Shown: positions 30,201 to 38,522 of the stretch, piece after piece
How positions within the stretch are numbered: the stretch's first letter is position 1
Layout of the letters: every line of letters begins with the position of its first letter
Source: Prosthecobacter sp.
GTDB lineage: Bacteria > Verrucomicrobiota > Verrucomicrobiia > Verrucomicrobiales > Verrucomicrobiaceae
Assembly (NCBI GenBank): GCA_021733925.1
Contig: JAIPJY010000023.1
Location: forward strand, 40,247-104,246
DNA length: 64,000 nt
Reading direction: 5' to 3'
The notes under the pieces: generated by a model
The model's database searches: none
Seen by the model: only the letters and a program-made list of their open reading frames with translations
What the model was told of the DNA's origin: nothing
Position numbers and translations under genes: made by a program

Positions 30201-30946
30201 TTTTTCAAGGCAAAAAAGCAGTCTGCATAACTCGCATTCGTGGTCAGCGAAATAGGCTGTTCATAGTGGTCTGCGAGCAGACTTTGTACTGCCGCGAGAT
30301 TTTCGTGTCGGACTTCGACGCAAATGGCTCGCGGCAGAAAGCGGTGCAAGTCCAGTCCGCGCAGAGCTGCGACCTCGGCGCCTTCCACATCCAGACTGAG
30401 GAGGTCAAAATCTGGCGGTGTACCACTTTCCGCCAGCACATCGGTCAACGTACGCACCGGTGCCTCTACAATTTGTTCCAAAGGCGGCAGGCCCTGTCCT
30501 TTAAGCCCTGCATCGGCACGTGCATGTTCCGTGGCATCATCAGCGAGGGCACCGCAGACCATGGTCATGAGGCCGGCATGGCGCAGGCGGACAGTTCGGC
30601 CGGAATCTTCAGGAGCGCCGAGAACACAGGAGATCACGATCGACTCTTTGCGGCGCTGCTGGCAGCGCCTGGCAAGCTGAGGCAGCGGCTCAATCAACAC
30701 ACCGCGCCAGCCCTTCAGCCTGGCGAAATAGTAGGTATTGCTCTGCTGGATTCCATCATAGGCACCGGCTTCGACAAACCACCCGCCATGGCGTGGCAGC
30801 AGGCGTTCAAGTTTTTCATCCAGCTGGTTCAGGGCAGGGCGTGACAGCCACCCGATGCGAAAAAACTCCAGCACCGGCCTGACCAGATTTATGAGCCGAT
30901 CGCGCCGCGAGTAGATGGACCGGTAGGGTAGCTGCTCTGAGTTCAC
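30173..30946 (-). CDS. FkbM family methyltransferase
   Basis: This is a class I SAM-dependent methyltransferase of the FkbM family, about 257 residues from a GTG at 30946 that overlaps the stop of the upstream methyltransferase (GTGA). The SAM motif is GGWFVEAGAYDGIQQSNTYY, with the family's E.GA.DG pattern in place of the usual GxGxG. The later motif DFDLLSLDVEGAEVAALRGL matches the FkbM signature DxxGxE. FkbM enzymes O-methylate sugars or other hydroxyls. The frame stays open upstream to 31042, but that part lies inside the neighbouring gene. It is convergent with the GT9 gene (28-base overlap). Confidence 0.8.
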   Translation of the reverse strand: MNSEQLPYRSIYSRRDRLINLVRPVLEFFRIGWLSRPALNQLDEKLERLLPRHGGWFVEAGAYDGIQQSNTYYFARLKGWRGVLIEPLPQLARRCQQRRKESIVISCVLGAPEDSGRTVRLRHAGLMTMVCGALADDATEHARADAGLKGQGLPPLEQIVEAPVRTLTDVLAESGTPPDFDLLSLDVEGAEVAALRGLDLHRFLPRAICVEVRHENLAAVQSLLADHYEQPISLTTNASYADCFFALKNQTSSAAAA

Positions 30947-31629
30947 GCCGGTTGCACCAAGTTGCCATACACCGATGCCGCCCAGGGACTTCCCCGATGA
31001 GGCACTGCACATTGTCGGCGGATGAAGATGGATGTGCACCAAGTGTAGTTGTTCACGGGACCAAAACCATGGAAATCAATCTGCATCATCCCCTGTGAAC
31101 GCAACCAAGAGCAGAGGGGTGCATACCAATCGGAGTTGTCCAGAATGAGAAGTCCATGCTCTGCCAGAAAGGGCAGCGCCGCCCTGGCACACTCTGGGCG
31201 TAGCAGGCCGTCAATGATGAGAACTTCAAACATCCGCTTCTCCTTGAGCGGAGTTTCCACATAACTGCTTCCCTCCACCGGACCGATTAGCCGCAGATTT
31301 TCCGGCGCTTTATCCCGGAGCATCTTCGCCCACTGCTCTCGTGCTTCGACTGTGGTAATCGTCCTAGCCCGGGCCGCCCACCACAGTGAACTCTGCCCAC
31401 CGCCGTATTCGAGCACGCTCGACTGGGAGAAATCGAGCTGGGAGAGGTAGTCCAGCGCAGGGAAGGTGATCCATGGCACAGGTTGACCTTGGCCGTCCAC
31501 CGGGAGTCCGGTGCGGATGGACTGCCATAGCGCCCGCTTGACGAACAAGGTTTGCATGATGAGCATCGCTTTGCCTACACGTGGGAAAAAGTAGTGCAGC
31601 GCACGCTCAAGGAAGGTCATCGACGGCAT
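30943..31629 (-). CDS. Class I SAM-dependent methyltransferase-like protein
   Basis: This 228-residue protein starts at ATG 31629 (MPSMTFLERALHYFFPR), or three codons later. The SAM-binding region reads SSVLEYGGGQSSLWWA (about 81-96), a family variant with three glycines, then TITTVEAREQWAKML and, after a loop, FEVLIIDGLLRPECARAAL and LLILDNSDWYAP, a layout common in glycan-cluster methyltransferases of the class-24/TylF-like type. It is translationally coupled to the FkbM gene downstream and divergent from the GT2 gene at 31675, sharing a 45-base spacer. The acceptor is unknown. An open reading frame extends upstream to 31806 but overlaps the divergent gene and is not believed. Confidence 0.7.
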   Translation of the reverse strand: MPSMTFLERALHYFFPRVGKAMLIMQTLFVKRALWQSIRTGLPVDGQGQPVPWITFPALDYLSQLDFSQSSVLEYGGGQSSLWWAARARTITTVEAREQWAKMLRDKAPENLRLIGPVEGSSYVETPLKEKRMFEVLIIDGLLRPECARAALPFLAEHGLLILDNSDWYAPLCSWLRSQGMMQIDFHGFGPVNNYTWCTSIFIRRQCAVPHRGSPWAASVYGNLVQPA

Positions 31630-31674
31630 TAATCTCTGCTTGCGGCGCTTCTGGCAAGCTTCTATTTGCAGACG

Positions 31675-32592
31675 ATGGAGGTCGTATCCAACCACACAGT
31701 TGCAGCGGAAAATGTATGGATTGTCATTCCAGTTCACAACCGACGTGCCACCACGGCGCGGTGTCTGGGGCATTTGAGCGAACTGGGGGTGTCGGCATGG
31801 GCTCATGTTCTGGTCGTGGATGATGGTTCATCCGATGGTACTCGGAGCATGCTGGAGCATGATTTCCCCTGGGTGCAGGTTGTTGCAGGAAATAGTGAGT
31901 TGTGGTGGAGCGGTGCGATCCGGCTTGGCATGGTAACGGCCATTCAGGGCGGGGCCAGCTGCATCGTCTGGCTGAATGATGATACGCTGCCGCAGTGCGG
32001 AGCTTTGGAACATCTAGTAAACCTTGCAATTGAGAGGTCCTCCATCTGCGGCGGAGTTTCGCGCACATCCTCAGACACGTTTGTTTATTCAGGTGGAGTC
32101 ATGCTTCGGCGCTGGCCCGAGCGCCTGAAAGCAGCCCCCCGACCTGAAGCCGATCCGTTTTCAGTGGAATGGTTGCATGGCAACCTGGTCGCCATCCCAG
32201 CCGTAGCCTGGCGCCGAGTTGGGCTGAATGAATCCTGCTGGATGAAGCACTCTTTTGCTGACATCGAATACACCCTGCGAGCGCATCGGGCGGGCATTCC
32301 GGTGCTGATTGTCCCAGCGGCCCAGGCGGCGGCTGACTACAACGATTCCGCCTCCTACTGGTCCTGGGCTGATCCGCGCCTCTCCTGGTGGGATGTCCTA
32401 GGCGGTTTTGGCAGTCCGAAGGTTTGGTGGTACCTTCCGGGGCTGGTCTATTTCAAATTTGCCACGGCGGGTGCTGCGGGTGCAGTTGACTGTGTCTGGG
32501 TGTGTGTCAAGGCACTGCTTCTGGGTGTTTTTAAAGGTATTCCAATCCGCAGGTTGACACAAAATATTAATACGACCAAGGGCATGTCCTGA
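31675..32592 (+). CDS. Family 2 glycosyltransferase (rhamnosyltransferase-like)
   Basis: This 305-residue GT-A enzyme has the N-terminal VWIVIPVHNR strand, VLVVDDGSSDGT, the donor/metal motif IVWLNDDTLP (Asp-Asp) and an acceptor-side segment HSFADIEYTLRAHRAGIP matching the ED-type catalytic base loop. The C-terminus is hydrophobic (VDCVWVCVKALLLGV) and may associate with the membrane. A TTG three codons upstream is an alternative start. It is immediately followed (no spacer) by the glycosyltransferase gene at 32593 and is divergent from the methyltransferase at 31629. The sugar is unknown; the GNSELWWSGAIR segment is typical of GT2 rhamnosyltransferase-like proteins. Confidence 0.85.
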   Translation: MEVVSNHTVAAENVWIVIPVHNRRATTARCLGHLSELGVSAWAHVLVVDDGSSDGTRSMLEHDFPWVQVVAGNSELWWSGAIRLGMVTAIQGGASCIVWLNDDTLPQCGALEHLVNLAIERSSICGGVSRTSSDTFVYSGGVMLRRWPERLKAAPRPEADPFSVEWLHGNLVAIPAVAWRRVGLNESCWMKHSFADIEYTLRAHRAGIPVLIVPAAQAAADYNDSASYWSWADPRLSWWDVLGGFGSPKVWWYLPGLVYFKFATAGAAGAVDCVWVCVKALLLGVFKGIPIRRLTQNINTTKGMS

Positions 32593-33756
32593 ATGAGTGA
32601 AGTATCAACCAGCCACTGCCAGCGCCACCAGTTTGTGGTCTTTGGCCCTGATTGGGGAAGGCACCCGTCCACCAGTCAACATCTCTTCAGTGAGCTGCTT
32701 GATTCGAACTCGGTTGTCTGGGTGGAAACGGTGGGTCTGCGCCTGCCTCAATTGAACCTGCGGGATCTGCGGCGTAGCTGGCAGAAACTCCTGGATTACT
32801 TCACCGGGCGGCGGCAGGGTATCGCCTCAGAGCAGTCGGGTCTCACGGTGGTTTGTCCGCTGACACTGCCTTTCACGCAATACCGATGCGTGAGGCGGTT
32901 CAATCTCTGGCAGATTCGCCGCGCCGTGGCCGGGGCATGCCAGCGGCTGGGATTTACGCAGCACACTCTGGTGGTGACCGCGCCCAGCCACTGCGATGTG
33001 GTCGGCAGACTGGGCGAGAGCCTGAGCATTTTCTACTGCCCGGACAACTATGCCCTGTGGCCGGGAATGAACCCACGGTTGGTCCACTGCATGGAGCTGG
33101 AATTGACAGATCGGGTGGGTGCCATCGTGGCGGTTTCAGATTGCCTCGGGGAGAGATTAAAAGCCAGCGGCAAGCCGCTGCTGGTCCTGACGCAAGGAGT
33201 GAACGCGGCGCATTTCGCACGTTCTTTGCCACCGCAAAGCTCCGGGCGGTTTGAGATCGTGTACTTTGGCATGATAGATGAACGGCTGGATCTGGACTTG
33301 CTCGTCGAACTGGCGCAGCGTCTGCCGCAGGCTCTCATCCGAATGATTGGACCGGTGCTCATCAATCCCACCAGACTGCGCGAGCAGCCGAATGTGAGAC
33401 TGGAGCCGCAGGTGCCGTTTGCCACTTTGCCGGCATCACTGAGCACGGCCAGCCTGTTCATTTTGCCATTCAGTTTGAATGAACTCTCGAAGAGCTGCAG
33501 TCCGCTGAAAATGAAAGAATATCTGGCCTGCGGACGTCCGGTGGTTGCCACGGCGGTGCCTGAAGCCGAGCGGCTCGCGCCTTTCGTCCACGTGGCCAGC
33601 GACCAGGCGTCATTTGTGACAGCCGTCGCAGCAGCCGTCGAAGGCAGACTGCCGTTCGATGCTGAAGCCGTGAAGCTGATGATTGCGAGGGAAGGGTGGG
33701 ACGCCAAGGCGCAGGAGTTCATCCAGTTTGTGGAATCGCAGCGGCCCCGGCATTGA
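32593..33756 (+). CDS. GT-B family 4-like glycosyltransferase
   Basis: This 387-residue protein has two Rossmann halves. The N-terminal half reads QFVVFGPDWGRHPSTSQH, then FYCPDNYALWPGM and AIVAVSDCLGERL. The C-terminal half contains IVYFGMIDERLDLDLL and the donor-binding CSPLKMKEYLACGRPVV, the equivalent of the EX7E region in GT4 enzymes. It resembles glycosyltransferases of the GumH/TagH kind found in capsule clusters. The ATG directly follows the stop of the previous gene, so translation is probably coupled. It ends just before a small inverted repeat and the convergent GT-C gene. Confidence 0.75.
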   Translation: MSEVSTSHCQRHQFVVFGPDWGRHPSTSQHLFSELLDSNSVVWVETVGLRLPQLNLRDLRRSWQKLLDYFTGRRQGIASEQSGLTVVCPLTLPFTQYRCVRRFNLWQIRRAVAGACQRLGFTQHTLVVTAPSHCDVVGRLGESLSIFYCPDNYALWPGMNPRLVHCMELELTDRVGAIVAVSDCLGERLKASGKPLLVLTQGVNAAHFARSLPPQSSGRFEIVYFGMIDERLDLDLLVELAQRLPQALIRMIGPVLINPTRLREQPNVRLEPQVPFATLPASLSTASLFILPFSLNELSKSCSPLKMKEYLACGRPVVATAVPEAERLAPFVHVASDQASFVTAVAAAVEGRLPFDAEAVKLMIAREGWDAKAQEFIQFVESQRPRH

Positions 33757-33775
33757 GATGCACAACTTTGCATCT
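33756..33775. terminator. Inverted repeat between convergent genes (weak terminator candidate)
   Basis: AGATGCA (33756-33762) and TGCATCT (33769-33775) form a perfect 7-bp stem with a 6-base loop at the end of the plus-strand glycosyltransferase gene, facing the convergent minus-strand gene. There is no T-tract, so a factor-independent terminator is only a possibility. Confidence 0.3.
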
Positions 33776-33809
33776 GAAGGCAGGAAGGATAAGGAAATAC
33801 CAGAGACTT

Positions 33810-35408
33810 TCAGGAGCGCTGGTAAACCAGCATGGTGCCTTTTTCCCACCAAACTCGCATGACGGGTTCCTCGAAACTCAGCTTCCAGCGTTGGTCTCCT
33901 GACTGCATGGCAGCAAGCAGCAGTTGCAGATGGGCGGGGCGTTGCGCCTCCGGTATGGACAGGTCCACAAATACGCGGGTTATGCCTGCTTTGTCGAGAT
34001 GAGCCAGCAGTTCTGGAACACTGCCGACTGCCGCAACATAGCCTCGTCCCATCCAGTCGCTGGAAGACAGCTCCTTGCTGCCGCGATAGACGCGCAGCAG
34101 GGAGGGCGAGCGTTGCGGGCAGGCAAAAGCTGCCGCCGCAATGACCGCGCCTTCGCCATTTGGATCGGAGGCCACCAGCCAGGTTTGCTTCACATCGCCT
34201 TGCTTTGGCATGCCGGAGCTTAACACCGCAGAATCAAAACCATGCACGTCCTTCGTTGGCCAGATGTCAGCATTCATCAGTGGCAGGAGTGCGAAGCCGA
34301 ACAGCAGCACCGGCTGGCACCAGCGCTCCAGTTTCGCAGGCCAGGGCGGCAGCGCCAAGCCATAGGCGGCGGCCAGCATGACCGGAGGCGCCAGCGTGAG
34401 CAGGTAGCGGGTGCTCAGTCCCACAGGAACGAGCAGGAGCACCAGCACCATGCCCACCGACATTGCAAAGAGAGATGCCTGCACAGGATCGAGTGCCCGG
34501 TGCCGCCAGCCAGTCACGAGGCTGTGAACCACTGCGGCCACGGCCAGCAGGGTCAGCGGCCAGCCAAAAACTGCAGGCATCCCTTTGAGATAGAACGGCA
34601 CCGCCTGCACGAAGTATTGCGCAGGGGTGAGCAGGGTCATGCCTTCCTTAGAGATGCCTGTGGAGTAGATCATCCAGGGGCCGGCCAAGATCGCCACCGG
34701 CACGGCTGCGCACCACCATGACCAGGTAAAGATCAGCCGCCAGCGCCCGGCCAGCAGAGTGCCCAGCGGTGGCAGCAGACAGAGGCCCATGCCTGAACCT
34801 TTCGTGAGAATGGCCGCTGCGGCGACGCAGCCCCAGATGAGCGCTCTGCGAACCGTGGGAGCACGCAGGTACCAGGCCCATATCATCACTGCCCACAGGC
34901 ACAGAGTTGCCAGCAGAATGTCTGACATGACATGCAAGGTCAATTTAAGAGCCAACGGCAGCAGGAGCATTGCCAAACTCGCGGCGGCGGCGGGCAGCGG
35001 TTTCAAAAAACGACAGCCCAGGAGGTACGTCAGCGTGGCGAGGAGCGACAGAGTCAGGGCCTGAAAAATCAGCAGGGTGCTCACACTGGTGTGCGCCAGC
35101 AGCAAGGGGGCGGTCAGAACATAATACAGGGGGGGATAGTGCCCCAGCGCCACACGGGGGAAATCAGCATAGTAGGCTTTGGCGAAGTGCATCGGATGCT
35201 GCCCCAGGCCGGTGCCCAGATAGTCCCGCAGCATGAGTGAGGTAACGGCATGCGCCGCCTCATCGGGGTCACCTCCCAGATCCGAGGAAAATCCGCCGCC
35301 CCCGACTACAAATGCCAGAGTGAAAAGTGTGGAAAGCACCAGCACCAGGACTAGCAACCTGGTGGCAGCTGCAGCGCCCGGCTTGAGATGATTTTGACTG
35401 TTGGACAT
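33810..35408 (-). CDS. GT-C membrane glycosyltransferase (ArnT/PMT-like)
   Basis: This protein of about 532 residues has some 10-12 hydrophobic helices and a C-terminal soluble domain. After the first helix (TRLLVLVLVLSTLFTLAFVV) the first extracytoplasmic loop has DLGGDPDEAAHAV with the paired acidic residues that form the active site in PMT/ArnT-type GT-C enzymes, and GHYPPLYYVLTAPLLL follows. Such enzymes transfer a sugar from a polyprenyl-phosphate carrier on the outer face of the membrane. The start was taken as the ATG at 35408, just before the positively charged end of helix 1; ATG 35429 and 35501 are alternatives. It stands alone on the minus strand between two plus-strand glycosyltransferase genes. 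Confidence 0.8.
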   Translation of the reverse strand: MSNSQNHLKPGAAAATRLLVLVLVLSTLFTLAFVVGGGGFSSDLGGDPDEAAHAVTSLMLRDYLGTGLGQHPMHFAKAYYADFPRVALGHYPPLYYVLTAPLLLAHTSVSTLLIFQALTLSLLATLTYLLGCRFLKPLPAAAASLAMLLLPLALKLTLHVMSDILLATLCLWAVMIWAWYLRAPTVRRALIWGCVAAAAILTKGSGMGLCLLPPLGTLLAGRWRLIFTWSWWCAAVPVAILAGPWMIYSTGISKEGMTLLTPAQYFVQAVPFYLKGMPAVFGWPLTLLAVAAVVHSLVTGWRHRALDPVQASLFAMSVGMVLVLLLVPVGLSTRYLLTLAPPVMLAAAYGLALPPWPAKLERWCQPVLLFGFALLPLMNADIWPTKDVHGFDSAVLSSGMPKQGDVKQTWLVASDPNGEGAVIAAAAFACPQRSPSLLRVYRGSKELSSSDWMGRGYVAAVGSVPELLAHLDKAGITRVFVDLSIPEAQRPAHLQLLLAAMQSGDQRWKLSFEEPVMRVWWEKGTMLVYQRS

Positions 35409-35534
35409 CGGCTTTGTTTTCAAGGACATGTGGCATGGCGGCGTGTAAAGCAAAGATTCAGCCACGGTCGGTGAATATGTGAGGCAGCCATTTTTGTGCA
35501 TTGCATAAAGCCCACCGCGTGACTATGCGCACTG

Positions 35535-36758
35535 ATGCAGTCCGATACGTCCAACGCCTCCGCCAACTCCGTGCACCCGTCTGCTTTCTATGGGCTCATT
35601 GGCAGCGGGCTGGTTGGGCGTGATCCTTTCGACCGCCGCAGTTTTTCCGGCATCAGCTATTACTTTTTTAAAGAATGCGAGCGCCAGGGGCTGCTTCTAG
35701 GCGCTGCAGGATGTGAACTGGAAGGCTGGCGCAAGTGGCTGCTGCTGGCTCTCAGCTATCACCGTCAGAAGGCGCTCTGGCGCATGCGCTACTACCTCGG
35801 TTCGCGTTATCGTGATCAACTGACGCGCATTCTGGCCAGCAAAATTCCACGGGACCAGCGCATCGGCACACTGCTCCAGATTGGCGCTATGTTTGACGGC
35901 GGGGAACTGCTCCAAAAGAATGCCTACTGCACGTCCTATCACGATGGCAACATCGCCATGCGACTGCGCAGTCCGTTTGGAGCTCGCGGTTTTGACAAAC
36001 GCCGTGCGGCCCAGGCGCTGGCATACGAGCGCAAAGTGGCGCAGAAAATGGATCGTGTCTTTGTCATGGGTGACTACCTCGCCAGATCCTTTGAGGAGGA
36101 TCTGGGTGTCTCACCGCACCGAATTGTCAACATCAGCCACGGGGCTAATCTGGACGAGATACCCACATCTGATCCGCAAAAAAACTATGCTTCATTGGAA
36201 GTGCTTTTTGTCGCGGTGGAGTTTGAGCGCAAAGGCGGGCGTGTGCTGCTGCCAGCCTTTCAGCGCGTGCGTCAGCAACTGCCTGGAGCGGTGCTGCATG
36301 TCATTGGCGTACGTGGAGAGCCTCCCGCAGGTCTGCCGCTGGAAAACGTCCGGTGGCACGGATTTATGCGGAAGGAAGTGCCTGCGGAGGCGGCGGTCAT
36401 CGAGGACTTGTACCGTCGTTGCTCGGTCTTTGTGCTGCCCTCTTTTTATGAGCCGTTCGGCATTTCCGTGTCCGAGGCCATGTTGTATGGCATTGCGCCC
36501 ATCATCACCGGAGACTGGGGGGTGGCGGAGAAGGTGGAGCCCGGTGTTTCCGGCCTGCATGTGAAGGCAGGTGATGAGGCGGGGCTCGCGGCGGCCTTGC
36601 TGGAATTGCTCGGCGATCCTGCAAAAGCCTCCGCCTACGGCAAAGCCGCCCGCCAGCGCGGCCTCGACCACTTCACCTGGCCTGCCGTCGTCACCAGCCT
36701 CGGCCACGCCCTCGATGCCATGCATCAGGAGCCCTCCCTCGGCAGCCTGCGCCAGTAG
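35535..36758 (+). CDS. Family 4 glycosyltransferase
   Basis: This 407-residue protein has a GT-B fold. The N-terminal half holds RVFVMGDYLARSFEEDLGV and RIVNISHGANLDEI; the C-terminal half has VLFVAVEFERKGG and the donor-site EX7E motif in PSFYEPFGISVSEAMLYGI (the two Glu flanking PFGISVS). It is typical of capsule and O-antigen mannosyl/glucosyltransferases of GT4. The gene is preceded by a short spacer after the divergent GT-C gene and followed by a 155-bp spacer leading to the broken GbsR-like regulator, so it is probably a single-gene transcript. The donor sugar is unknown. Confidence 0.85.
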   Translation: MQSDTSNASANSVHPSAFYGLIGSGLVGRDPFDRRSFSGISYYFFKECERQGLLLGAAGCELEGWRKWLLLALSYHRQKALWRMRYYLGSRYRDQLTRILASKIPRDQRIGTLLQIGAMFDGGELLQKNAYCTSYHDGNIAMRLRSPFGARGFDKRRAAQALAYERKVAQKMDRVFVMGDYLARSFEEDLGVSPHRIVNISHGANLDEIPTSDPQKNYASLEVLFVAVEFERKGGRVLLPAFQRVRQQLPGAVLHVIGVRGEPPAGLPLENVRWHGFMRKEVPAEAAVIEDLYRRCSVFVLPSFYEPFGISVSEAMLYGIAPIITGDWGVAEKVEPGVSGLHVKAGDEAGLAAALLELLGDPAKASAYGKAARQRGLDHFTWPAVVTSLGHALDAMHQEPSLGSLRQ

Positions 36759-36913
36759 CCCTTCTCGAAGGTGTCTCCACCTGGATCATTTAAATAAAGC
36801 TAAACGATATGGACAGTCTCGGCCCTGCTGGTCGCTTTTGTTGCAAATCGGGCATATTCGCTGCTTTACAATCTCGGGGAACCACGCTAACAAAGTTTAG
36901 CTTTTTCTAAACA
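36759..36913 (+). promoter_or_regulatory. Regulatory spacer before the GbsR-like gene
   Basis: This 155-bp AT-rich spacer holds three related elements: GCTAAAC at 36799-36805, GTTTAG at 36895-36900 and CTAAAC at 36907-36912. The last two form a palindrome that ends one base before the ATG of the regulator gene, a position that suits autorepression. GCTAA (36886-36890) and TTAGC (36897-36901) add a second, overlapping inverted repeat. Binding by the adjacent regulator is an inference from position and symmetry only. Confidence 0.45.
36895..36912. promoter_or_regulatory. Palindromic operator candidate GTTTAG-N6-CTAAAC
   Basis: The 18-bp sequence is a perfect 6-bp inverted repeat around CTTTTT. 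It lies directly against the start codon of the GbsR/MarR-like gene at 36914. A third half-site (GCTAAAC) occurs about 95 bp upstream. Confidence 0.45.
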
Positions 36914-37493
36914 ATGCCTGCTGTCGCCGACTCCCACAAGCCCCGGACCGACTCGTCTTCCCGCTCGCAGGGGCCATGGAATCGTGAAGTCACGCGCTTC
37001 ATTGAGGCCAGCGGTGCCACCACGCACTCCTTTGGTCTCGGTCGCCTGATCGGCAGGCTTTTTGCCCTGCTCTACCTCACTCCCGAGCCAATGTGTCTCG
37101 ATCAGATCGCCAAAAAGCTTAAGATCAGCAAGGCCAGTGCCAGCATCACTGTCCGCCAGCATCACTGTCCGCCAGCTCGCCGCATGGCATGCCGTCCACA
37201 AGGTGGAGGAACTCGAAGCCGCCGGCCGCCGTGACTTCTACCAGGCAGAGCTCAGCTTCGGCCTCATTCTGCGCAATGGCCTTCTGCCCGGCCTGCAGAA
37301 AAAGCTACGCTCCGCCGGCGTGCAGATTGACCGCACCCTCGGCGTCTCTCCTTCACAGGCAGATCTGCATGCAGCCGCCGACGCCACCAGTGATCACCAA
37401 AAGGAGATCTGCCGGCGGCTGCGCCTCGCGCGTGGTTTGTATCAGAAAGCCAATGCTCTGTTCTCCAATCCACTGCTGGAGAACCTCCTCTAA
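36914..37493 (+). pseudogene. GbsR/MarR-like transcriptional regulator, broken by a 16-bp tandem duplication
   Basis: The 5' frame encodes FIEASGATTHSFGLGRLIGRLFALLYLTPEPMCLDQIAKKL and then the recognition-helix region KISKASASITVRQ (quoted in parts), a GbsR-type winged helix. An exact duplication of 16 bases (units 37141-37156 and 37157-37172) shifts the frame, and translation stops at about 37234. The 3' frame (to 37493) continues perfectly from the same point as VRQLAAWHAVHKVEELEAAGRRDFYQAEL, here AAWHAVHKVEELE and GRRDFYQAEL. Removing one unit gives a normal regulator of about 187 residues. GbsR-like regulators are common beside polysaccharide clusters. The ABC exporter operon begins 148 bp downstream and is the obvious candidate target. 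The lesion can revert by slippage. Confidence 0.8.
37141..37172. repeat. Exact 16-bp tandem duplication inside the GbsR-like gene
   Basis: The unit CAGCATCACTGTCCGC is present twice without mismatch, and the periodicity extends a few bases on both sides (37139-37176). One copy is needed to keep the regulator in frame. Confidence 0.95.
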
Positions 37494-37640
37494 TCCCGCT
37501 TAACCCCGCCACCCCTGGCGGCACGTTGCACACCCTCGTGGGCAGCATTCACATCTCCATCACCCCGCCACCGGTTTTCGTAACCGAGGGCGGCAGCGCG
37601 CCCGCAGCCGCTGCACCTGCAGCGCTCTGATTTTCACCCC
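37494..37640. other. Spacer with a possible coding remnant
   Basis: Between the regulator and wzm, one plus-strand frame is open from about 37460 to a TGA at 37628-37630 and reads like a protein C-terminus (TLHTLVGSIHISITPPP, then VFVTEGG and an Ala/Pro tail). It has no start codon of its own. It may be the tail of a deleted gene; no family is recognised. Confidence 0.25.
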
Positions 37641-38522
37641 ATGTCGCAGCCCGCACCACCACCGGTAGAAACTGAAGATCTGGAATGGGATCTCGAGATC
37701 CGTGCAAGCACCGGCTGGTTCAATCTCCACCTGCAGGACCTCTGGCGTTACCGTGACCTGCTGCGCATGTTCGTCTGGCGCGACTTCGTCGCCGTTTACA
37801 AGCAGACCATACTTGGCCCCGTCTGGTTCTTCATCCAGCCCCTGCTCACCACCGCCACCTTCACCATCATCTTCAGCGGCGTCGCCAAGCTCTCCACCGA
37901 TGGCCTCCCTCCGCTCCTCTTCTATCTCGCTGGCACCACACCGTGGAATTACTTTGCCGCCGCCATCACCAAGACATCTAACACCTTTGTGACCAATGCG
38001 AATCTCTTCGGCAAGATCTACTTCCCCCGGCTGGTCACACCGCTCTCCGCCGTCATCTCCACCTTGATCCAGTTCGGCATCCAGTTCCTGCTCCTCCTCG
38101 GCATGCTCGCTTGGTATCTCTTTCAAGGAGTGCCCATTCATCCCGACTGGGGTGGCATTCTGCTGCTCACTCCCTTGCTCATTCTCCTGCTCGCCGGTCT
38201 TGGCCTCGGCGTCGGCATCATCGTCTCCTCTCTTACCACCAAGTATCGTGACCTCACCTTCCTGGTGAATTTCGGCGTGCAGCTCGCCATGTATGCCACC
38301 CCGGTCGTCTATCCCCTCTCCATGGTGCCGTCCAAATATCGCTTTTGGCTCGAGCTCAATCCCATGACCTCCATCATCGAAGCCTTCCGCTCCCTCTATC
38401 TCGGCGTCGGTACCTTCTCCTGGAGCGGCCTCGGATACAGTTCGCTCGTGGTCTTGGTCGTGCTCTCCGCCGGCGTGGTCATCTTTAATAGGGTGGAAAA
38501 AAGTTTCATGGACACCGTCTGA
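37641..38522 (+). CDS. wzm: ABC-2 polysaccharide export permease (Wzm)
   Basis: This 293-residue inner-membrane protein is the transmembrane half of an ABC exporter for O-antigen, capsule or teichoic acid. After a cytoplasmic N-terminus of about 45 residues it has an amphipathic segment (LLRMFVWRDFVAVYKQTILG) and six hydrophobic helices between about 63 and 285, including the typical YKQTILGPVWFFIQPLL and YATPVVYPLSMVP segments. It ends in FNRVEKSFMDTV, the usual RxExxFxDxx tail of Wzm/TagG proteins. The stop overlaps the start of the ATPase gene, so the two subunits are coupled. It exports an undecaprenyl-linked glycan together with Wzt. It is the first gene of the long plus-strand cluster and probably has its promoter in the preceding 150-bp spacer. 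Confidence 0.9.
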   Translation: MSQPAPPPVETEDLEWDLEIRASTGWFNLHLQDLWRYRDLLRMFVWRDFVAVYKQTILGPVWFFIQPLLTTATFTIIFSGVAKLSTDGLPPLLFYLAGTTPWNYFAAAITKTSNTFVTNANLFGKIYFPRLVTPLSAVISTLIQFGIQFLLLLGMLAWYLFQGVPIHPDWGGILLLTPLLILLLAGLGLGVGIIVSSLTTKYRDLTFLVNFGVQLAMYATPVVYPLSMVPSKYRFWLELNPMTSIIEAFRSLYLGVGTFSWSGLGYSSLVVLVVLSAGVVIFNRVEKSFMDTV

